Origin: JANXVY01 sp031365425
Lineage (GTDB): Bacteria; Pseudomonadota; Alphaproteobacteria; Rhizobiales; Hyphomicrobiaceae
Assembly: GCA_031365425.1 (NCBI GenBank)
Contig: JANLYB010000173.1
Span: 1 to 9,074, forward strand
DNA: 9,074 bases
Direction: 5' to 3'
The first letter of the stretch is position 1; each line of letters opens with the position of its first letter. The translations under genes were made by a program, and so were the position numbers. The notes beneath the pieces were generated by a model. It made no database searches, was not told where the DNA came from, and saw only the letters and a program-made list of their open reading frames with translations. This document shows, one piece after another, positions 5,587 through 9,074 of the stretch.

Positions 5587-5952
5587 TTAATAGCGGCGGA
5601 TGAGGCCGACGAGGCGGCCTTGGATGTCGACTTGGTCGGGGCCGAAAATGCGGGTCTTGAATTCGGGGTTGGCGGCTTCCAGCGCGATGGTGCTGCCCTT
5701 TTTACGCAGGCGCTTGAGGGTCGCTTCTTCCTTTTCCACGAGCGCGACGACGATGTCGCCATTCTCGGCCTGTTCGCAGCGGCGGATGATAACCGTATCA
5801 CCATCGTGGATGCCGGCTTCGATCATCGAGTCGCCACGCACTTCCAAGGCGAAGTGTTCGCCGTTGCCCAGCAGGTCCGGTGGGCAGGGGATATCGTGGG
5901 TGTGGGTTTGAATGGCGCTGATCGGGGTGCCGGCGGCAATGCGGCCCATCAT
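5587..5952 (-). CDS. LexA C-terminal S24 peptidase half (possible restart product)
   Basis: This 121-residue stretch begins with two ATG codons 6 nt after the TAG. Seen: IAAG cleavage dipeptide (A7-G8), RGDSM nucleophile (S42) and EATLKR general base (K80), and the family C-terminus GRLVGLIRRY. The bases TAGG of the stop region supply AGG with a 5-nt spacer to the first ATG, a weak ribosome binding site that could allow restart after termination. All catalytic parts are intact, which speaks against long decay. Whether it is translated alone is unknown. Confidence 0.4.
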   Translation of the reverse strand: MMGRIAAGTPISAIQTHTHDIPCPPDLLGNGEHFALEVRGDSMIEAGIHDGDTVIIRRCEQAENGDIVVALVEKEEATLKRLRKKGSTIALEAANPEFKTRIFGPDQVDIQGRLVGLIRRY

Positions 5953-5958
5953 CGGGAC

Positions 5959-6300
5959 CTACACGGTGCGGCTATCTAGGTTGATTGACGGTGGGGTTTG
6001 ATATTCCGGCGGCTTGGGCTTGCTGCCTTCAATGACGCTGGGCTGGAATCCGCTACGCTTGGGCGTTGAGAGCGCTTCTGAGCTGCTTTCGGGGAGCTTG
6101 ATAACTTCGATGGCGCGGGCGCGGTTGGGCAGGCGGCGGATGAACCCTCGCTCGACTAATGCCATGATAAGGCGGTGGATGCCCGATTTGGATTTCAGAT
6201 CGAGCGCATCTTTCATTTCGTCGAAGGAGGGCGGTACGCCGCCGTCCTGCATCCGGTCATGAATAAACAGCAGTAGATCTTTTTGCTTTTGAGTGAGCAT
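5959..6300 (-). CDS. LexA N-terminal DNA-binding half (stops at TAG)
   Basis: This 113-residue product would be made if TAG terminates. Seen: MLTQKQKDLLLFIHDRM, VPPSFDEMKDALDLKSKSGI (22-41; helix-turn-helix with the SKSGIHRLI recognition helix) and the wing ERGFIRRLPNRARAIEV (50-66). A long polar linker (70-113) follows, ending in RTV. It lacks the peptidase and dimerisation half. In E. coli LexA the N-terminal cleavage fragment binds operators only weakly because it cannot dimerise well, so weak or no repression is the likely result; this is inference. A frame extension to 6402 overlaps the moeA stop, but it would place the LexA box inside the coding sequence and is not preferred. Confidence 0.7.
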   Translation of the reverse strand: MLTQKQKDLLLFIHDRMQDGGVPPSFDEMKDALDLKSKSGIHRLIMALVERGFIRRLPNRARAIEVIKLPESSSEALSTPKRSGFQPSVIEGSKPKPPEYQTPPSINLDSRTV

Positions 6301-6304
6301 GGCG

Positions 6305-6310
6305 CCCTCC
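6305..6310 (-). promoter_or_regulatory. Ribosome binding site fixing the lexA start
   Basis: GGAGGG on the minus strand, 4 nt before the ATG at 6300, is a strong Shine-Dalgarno sequence. It supports the MLTQKQ start over the upstream ATG at 6402. Confidence 0.8.
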
Positions 6311-6359
6311 GCGGGTGATCCGACATCGAGTCGGCACAAAACATGAATGTTGGCTACGC

Positions 6360-6374
6360 GTTCCGCATGTGTTC
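6360..6374. promoter_or_regulatory. LexA box (SOS operator) upstream of lexA
   Basis: GTTCCGCATGTGTTC is a perfect direct repeat GTTC-N7-GTTC, the known alphaproteobacterial LexA target. On the minus strand it reads GAAC-N7-GAAC. It lies 60 nt before the lexA start, in the 98-nt space after moeA, so lexA should have its own self-regulated promoter. A -35-like TTGACT (minus strand, 6397-6402) sits just upstream, overlapping the moeA stop; its -10 is unclear, but the box would lie over it. Confidence 0.85.
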
Positions 6375-6398
6375 CGCAAGTGAAAAAGTGAATTTGAG

Positions 6399-7601
6399 TC
6401 AAAAATCTATGCGGATGAAGGGGACGGATGTTCCTTTGCCGGCTGCAGGGGCGTGTGGCAGGCGGACTATCAGAGCGTTGGCTCGAGCGAGCGGCACAAG
6501 GAGGGAACTGTCCTGATTGATGACCGGTGAAATGGTGGGGCTGCCGCCTTCTGAATTGACGACCGCGCGCATGTAGTGCTGGCGGGGGCCGTTCGCCTCG
6601 AGTGGCGAGTCTAGATTTGCCATTTGCGGGGCCGTTGCCGATGCGGGCTTGCCAAGCAGGGCGAAGATCAGCGGGGCGAGGAAGACGCGTGCGGTGATGA
6701 GGGCCGACACGGGATTGCCGGGCAGCCCAAGTAAGCGCAGAGGACCGAGGCGGCCGAACAGCATCGGCTTGCCGGGCCGCATGGCGAGCTTCCAGAAATC
6801 GAGTTTGACGCCGAGTTGCTCGAAGGCGGGGCGGACGAGGTCGTGATCGCCGACGGATGCGCCGCCCGTCGTGACGAGGATGTCGGCGTCGCGGGCGCGC
6901 AACATATGTCCGGTGAGGTCTGCGAGGTTGTCGGGGGCGATGCCGAGGAGGACGGGTTCGCCGCCAAATGCACGGACGAGTGCTGCGAGGCCGATGGGGT
7001 TGGATGAAACGATCTGGCTAGGTCCTGGGAGCGTGCCGGGCGGGACGAGTTCGTTGCCGGTGGCGAGGATCGCGACGCGGGGGCGGCGGTGGACGGGAAG
7101 GGATGCGTGGCCGCTGGCGGCGGCGAGCGTCAGGGCGCGGGCGTCGAGGGTTCGGCCTGCCGGGAGGAGGATTTGGCCCTCGGTGAAGTCGCCGCCTTTG
7201 GGACGGATATGATCCGCGTCGGGGCGGCCTTCACGGACCGTTAGGGAGGGGCCGTCGCGGTCCGCGTTTTCCTGGATGACGATGGCGTCGGAGCCCTCCG
7301 GGACAGGTGCGCCGGTGAGGATGCGGACGGCTTCTCCTGGCTTAAGAGTATGGTGATAAGCAGATCCTGCTGCTGCTTCGCCGACGACAGACAAGATTGC
7401 TGGAAGCGTCGCGATGTCGGCAATACGGACAGCATAGCCATCCATGGCGGAGGCGGCGAATGGGGGCTGGGTCAGCCGAGCGGCGACGTCTGTCGCGAGG
7501 ATGCGGCCGTGGGCGTTCATGAGGCTTACTTGTTCGCTTTCCAGCGGCGCGACGCCGGTCAGGATGCGGGCCAGGGCTTCCTCGACGCTGAGCGCTGGCA
7601 T
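6399..7601 (-). CDS. moeA: Molybdopterin molybdenumtransferase MoeA
   Basis: MoeA inserts molybdate into adenylylated molybdopterin, the last step in forming molybdenum cofactor in the cytoplasm. It has 400 residues, normal for the family. Seen: PPFAASAMDGYAV (46-58, with active-site Asp54), RILTGAPVPEGSDAIV (93-108), the MoCF-binding fold with RVAILATGNEL (175-185, Glu184), ILVTTGGASVGDHD (241-254), MRPGKP (274-279) and LPGNPVSA (293-300), followed by the C-terminal beta domain. The start ATG at 7601 is 1 nt past the moaC stop (TGACATG), so translation is coupled. It follows moaC and precedes lexA on the same strand. The open frame is intact and no key residue is missing. Confidence 0.96.
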   Translation of the reverse strand: MPALSVEEALARILTGVAPLESEQVSLMNAHGRILATDVAARLTQPPFAASAMDGYAVRIADIATLPAILSVVGEAAAGSAYHHTLKPGEAVRILTGAPVPEGSDAIVIQENADRDGPSLTVREGRPDADHIRPKGGDFTEGQILLPAGRTLDARALTLAAASGHASLPVHRRPRVAILATGNELVPPGTLPGPSQIVSSNPIGLAALVRAFGGEPVLLGIAPDNLADLTGHMLRARDADILVTTGGASVGDHDLVRPAFEQLGVKLDFWKLAMRPGKPMLFGRLGPLRLLGLPGNPVSALITARVFLAPLIFALLGKPASATAPQMANLDSPLEANGPRQHYMRAVVNSEGGSPTISPVINQDSSLLVPLARANALIVRLPHAPAAGKGTSVPFIRIDF

Positions 7602-7602
7602 G

Positions 7603-8094
7603 TCAGCGATCCGGCTTGGCGTGCGCGCGATAGGTGCCCGAGCGGCCGCCGGTTTTTTCGACGAGGCGGATGCCGGTGAAGCTCATGGCTTTATCGACGG
7701 CTTTGAGCATGTCGTAGATCGTGAGGCAGGCAACGGAGACAGCGGTCAACGCTTCCATTTCGACGCCAGTCTGGCCCGAAACGCGGACCTCGGCTGAGAC
7801 ATGCAACCCGGCGGGCGCTTGTGATGGCGTGAAATCGACGGTGACTTTGGTGATGGCGAGCGGGTGGCAGAGCGGGATCAGTTCGTGGGTCTTCTTGGCC
7901 GCCATGATACCGGCAATGCGGGCGGTGGCGAGGACGTCGCCCTTTTTCGCGGTGCCGGTTTCGATGAGTGCGAGCGTTGACGGCTCCATCGATACGAAGC
8001 CTTCGGCGATGGCGGTGCGGCTTGTGACGGATTTGTCCGAGACGTCGACCATGTGCGCTTCGCCGCGCTCGTTCAAATGAGAGAGCTTGCTCAT
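7603..8094 (-). CDS. moaC: Cyclic pyranopterin monophosphate synthase MoaC
   Basis: MoaC converts the cyclised GTP product of MoaA into cyclic pyranopterin monophosphate, the first stable molybdenum cofactor precursor. It has 163 residues. Seen: MVDVSDKSVTSRTAIAEG (15-32), KKGDVLATARIAGIMAAKKT (50-69), HELIPLCHPL (70-79), the signature GQTGVEMEALTAVSVACLTI (107-126) and YDMLKAVDK with catalytic Asp128 and Lys131, the same numbers as in E. coli MoaC. The ATG (8094-8092) overlaps the trpC stop as ATGA, so it is translationally coupled to trpC. moaA and moaB are not in the window. Confidence 0.97.
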   Translation of the reverse strand: MSKLSHLNERGEAHMVDVSDKSVTSRTAIAEGFVSMEPSTLALIETGTAKKGDVLATARIAGIMAAKKTHELIPLCHPLAITKVTVDFTPSQAPAGLHVSAEVRVSGQTGVEMEALTAVSVACLTIYDMLKAVDKAMSFTGIRLVEKTGGRSGTYRAHAKPDR

Positions 8095-8888
8095 GGCGTG
8101 CCGCTCAGAAGGGTCTTGGTCGCCGCCGTGACGTCGTGCTGGCGCATCAGGCTTTCGCCGACGAGGAAGGCGCCAACGCCAACCTTTTGCAGGCGGGCGA
8201 TGTCTACTGGGCTAAAGATGCCGCTTTCGCCTACGATGATTTTATTTTTCGGGATGCGCGGGGCGAGGCGTTCGGTGGTGGCGAGCGTGACGTCGAAAGT
8301 CTTGAGGTTGCGATTGTTGATGCCGACGAGATGGCTATCGAGCTTCAAGGCGCGGTCGAGTTCGGCGTCGTCGTGGACTTCGATCAGGGAGTCCATGCCC
8401 CAGTCTTTGGCAGCTGAGATCAGCGAGGTTGCGATGGCGTCATCGACTTGGGCGAGGATGATGAGGATACAGTCGGCCCCCCAGGCGCGGGCTTCCACGA
8501 CCTGATAGGGGTCGAGCATGAAGTCTTTGCGCAGGACCGGTAGCGAAACGGCAGCGCGGGCTTTGACGAGATAATCGGGTGCGCCTTGGAAGGAGGGGGC
8601 GTCGGTTAGGATCGACAGGCAGCAGGCGCCGCCGGCCTCGTAGGCTTTGGCGAGCGCTGGTGGGTCGAAGTCTTCGCGGATCAGGCCTTTGGAGGGCGAG
8701 GCTTTTTTGATCTCGGCTATCAGAGCGGGTTTGCCGGCCTTGAGCTTGGCCGCGATCGCGCCTGCGAACGGGCGGACATGGGGGGCCGAGCGGGCATATT
8801 CCGCAATGACGCGCAATGGGCGGCTCACTTTGGCGGCGGCGATCTCGTCGCGCTTGTATCGGGTGATCTTGTCGAGGATGTCGGTCAT
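8091..8888 (-). CDS. trpC: Indole-3-glycerol phosphate synthase
   Basis: This enzyme closes the indole ring in tryptophan synthesis, turning carboxyphenylaminodeoxyribulose phosphate into indoleglycerol phosphate. It is a single-domain TIM barrel of 265 residues, the normal length, not fused to TrpF. Seen: LIAEIKKASPSKG (56-68) with Glu59 and Lys61, VLRKDFMLDPYQV (118-130) with catalytic Lys121, the catalytic-type Glu170 in LIEVHDDAEL, GINNRNL (189-195) and the phosphate-binding VGESGI (219-224). The frame is open upstream to 8987, but that extension is encoded by the palindromic repeat. MTDILDKITRYKR at 8888 is the standard start, with only a weak GGA upstream. It follows trpD and overlaps moaC by 4 nt. 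Confidence 0.96.
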   Translation of the reverse strand: MTDILDKITRYKRDEIAAAKVSRPLRVIAEYARSAPHVRPFAGAIAAKLKAGKPALIAEIKKASPSKGLIREDFDPPALAKAYEAGGACCLSILTDAPSFQGAPDYLVKARAAVSLPVLRKDFMLDPYQVVEARAWGADCILIILAQVDDAIATSLISAAKDWGMDSLIEVHDDAELDRALKLDSHLVGINNRNLKTFDVTLATTERLAPRIPKNKIIVGESGIFSPVDIARLQKVGVGAFLVGESLMRQHDVTAATKTLLSGTP

Positions 8889-8944
8889 GGATCCGGTTGT
8901 AATGTGCTTCTGGCGGCGAGGGAACAGTCCGTTGATGGATATTG

Positions 8945-8989
8945 CAGGGCTGCCGCCCTGGACCCGCTTGGGAGGAGAACCTCCCAAGC
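8945..8989. repeat. Palindromic (REP-like) element between trpD and trpC
   Basis: Two perfect hairpins are present: CAGGGC/GCCCTG (8945-8950/8955-8960, loop TGCC) and GCTTGGGAGG/CCTCCCAAGC (8966-8975/8980-8989, loop AGAA). The sequence between them, GACCC, and both stems resemble the first and third hairpins at 5336-5439. It fills part of the 119-nt trpD-trpC gap. Nearby GGGAGGG repeats extend the similarity. It could attenuate or stabilise the trpDC mRNA. Confidence 0.75.
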
Positions 8990-9007
8990 CCTCCCTTTTC
9001 TTGGGAC

Positions 9008-9074
9008 TTAAGTGTTGGTGATCTTGATCAGGGTGTCGAGGGCGCGCTGGGCGGCGCCGGTATCGATGGCGCGG
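9008..9074 (-). CDS. trpD: Anthranilate phosphoribosyltransferase, last 21 residues (partial)
   Basis: Only the C-terminus is in the window: RAIDTGAAQRALDTLIKITN plus T and a TAA stop at 9010-9008. The pattern (S/A)IDSGAA...L..L...TN is the characteristic end of TrpD, which transfers phosphoribose to anthranilate in tryptophan synthesis. Its place directly before trpC on the same strand supports this. The rest of the gene lies beyond the right edge. Confidence 0.85.
   Translation of the reverse strand, partial: RAIDTGAAQRALDTLIKITNT

Larger units (their letters stand above)
5587..6300 (-). pseudogene. lexA: lexA, SOS repressor, interrupted by an in-frame TAG at codon 114
   Basis: LexA represses DNA-damage genes and cuts itself when RecA filaments form. 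The whole frame from 6300 to 5587 is 238 codons, the usual length for alphaproteobacterial LexA, and stays in one frame. The only defect is a TAG at 5959-5961 (codon 114). Before it is a well-conserved winged-helix half; after it, VPMMGRIAAGTP continues at once into an S24 peptidase half with cleavage site Ala123-Gly124, nucleophile Ser158 (RGDSM) and Lys196 (EATLKR). No frameshift or loss of bases is seen, so a single base change explains it; GAG, CAG and AAG are among the codons one step from TAG. The start at 6300 has a strong ribosome binding site, and the upstream LexA box is intact. It is last in the trp-moa-moe-lexA block. It may be a recent null allele, a sequence error, a split gene or a readthrough gene; the sequence alone cannot decide. 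Confidence 0.88.

Noticed and set aside
5526..5804. 92-codon minus-strand ORF ending in MAGLDPAIQEPHG
   Set aside because: It is a shifted frame over lexA running into the palindromic repeat. The recognisable peptide comes from the repeat, not from a protein family.
5959..5961. Genome-wide recoding of TAG, or pyrrolysine/selenocysteine insertion
   Set aside because: nuoB ends in TAG at the conserved end of the protein. Selenocysteine uses TGA, and no insertion structure or related gene is visible, so nothing beyond this one codon supports recoding.
5959..6402. lexA starting at the ATG at 6402, overlapping the moeA stop as ATGA
   Set aside because: The extra 34 residues do not resemble the LexA N-terminus, they would contain the LexA box, and the ATG at 6300 has a strong ribosome binding site.

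Overview
The window reads as chromosomal DNA of an alphaproteobacterium, most likely of the Hyphomicrobiales/Rhizobiales. This rests on the protein types, the moderately high GC, a perfect alphaproteobacterial-type LexA box (GTTC-N7-GTTC), the gene strings lon-hupB-tRNA and trpD-trpC-moaC-moeA-lexA, and palindromic repeats including the 'MAGLDPAI' type. The genus cannot be fixed from this sequence.

Plus-strand left part (1-3549): the 3' end of lon with its terminator, an HU gene (hupB) with a strong terminator that could also work on the other strand, tRNA-Val(TAC), a DUF1993 gene and tRNA-Asp(GTC). Between HU and tRNA-Val, on the minus strand, lie three tandem tiny genes for secreted peptides of 43, 43 and 50 aa. 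Each has its own ribosome binding site and signal peptide; two are clear paralogues and the third is probably related.

Plus-strand centre (3699-5304): nuoA, nuoB and nuoC, encoding a membrane subunit, the N2 cluster subunit and the 30-kDa-type subunit of respiratory complex I. nuoD does not follow. Instead there are about 280 bases rich in perfect palindromes, then a convergent block.

Minus-strand right part (5587-9074), read from the right edge: the end of trpD, a palindromic repeat, trpC, moaC, moeA and lexA. trpC/moaC overlap by 4 nt and moaC/moeA are 1 nt apart, so tryptophan synthesis and molybdenum cofactor synthesis appear translationally linked. A LexA box lies just upstream of lexA.

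The most striking observation is that lexA is broken in frame by a single TAG at codon 114. This lies between the DNA-binding half and the self-cleaving peptidase half, ten codons before the Ala-Gly cleavage site. Both halves are otherwise well conserved and the LexA box is intact. It may be a recent nonsense mutation, a sequencing error, a natural split repressor or a readthrough site. TAG is used as an ordinary stop in nuoB.
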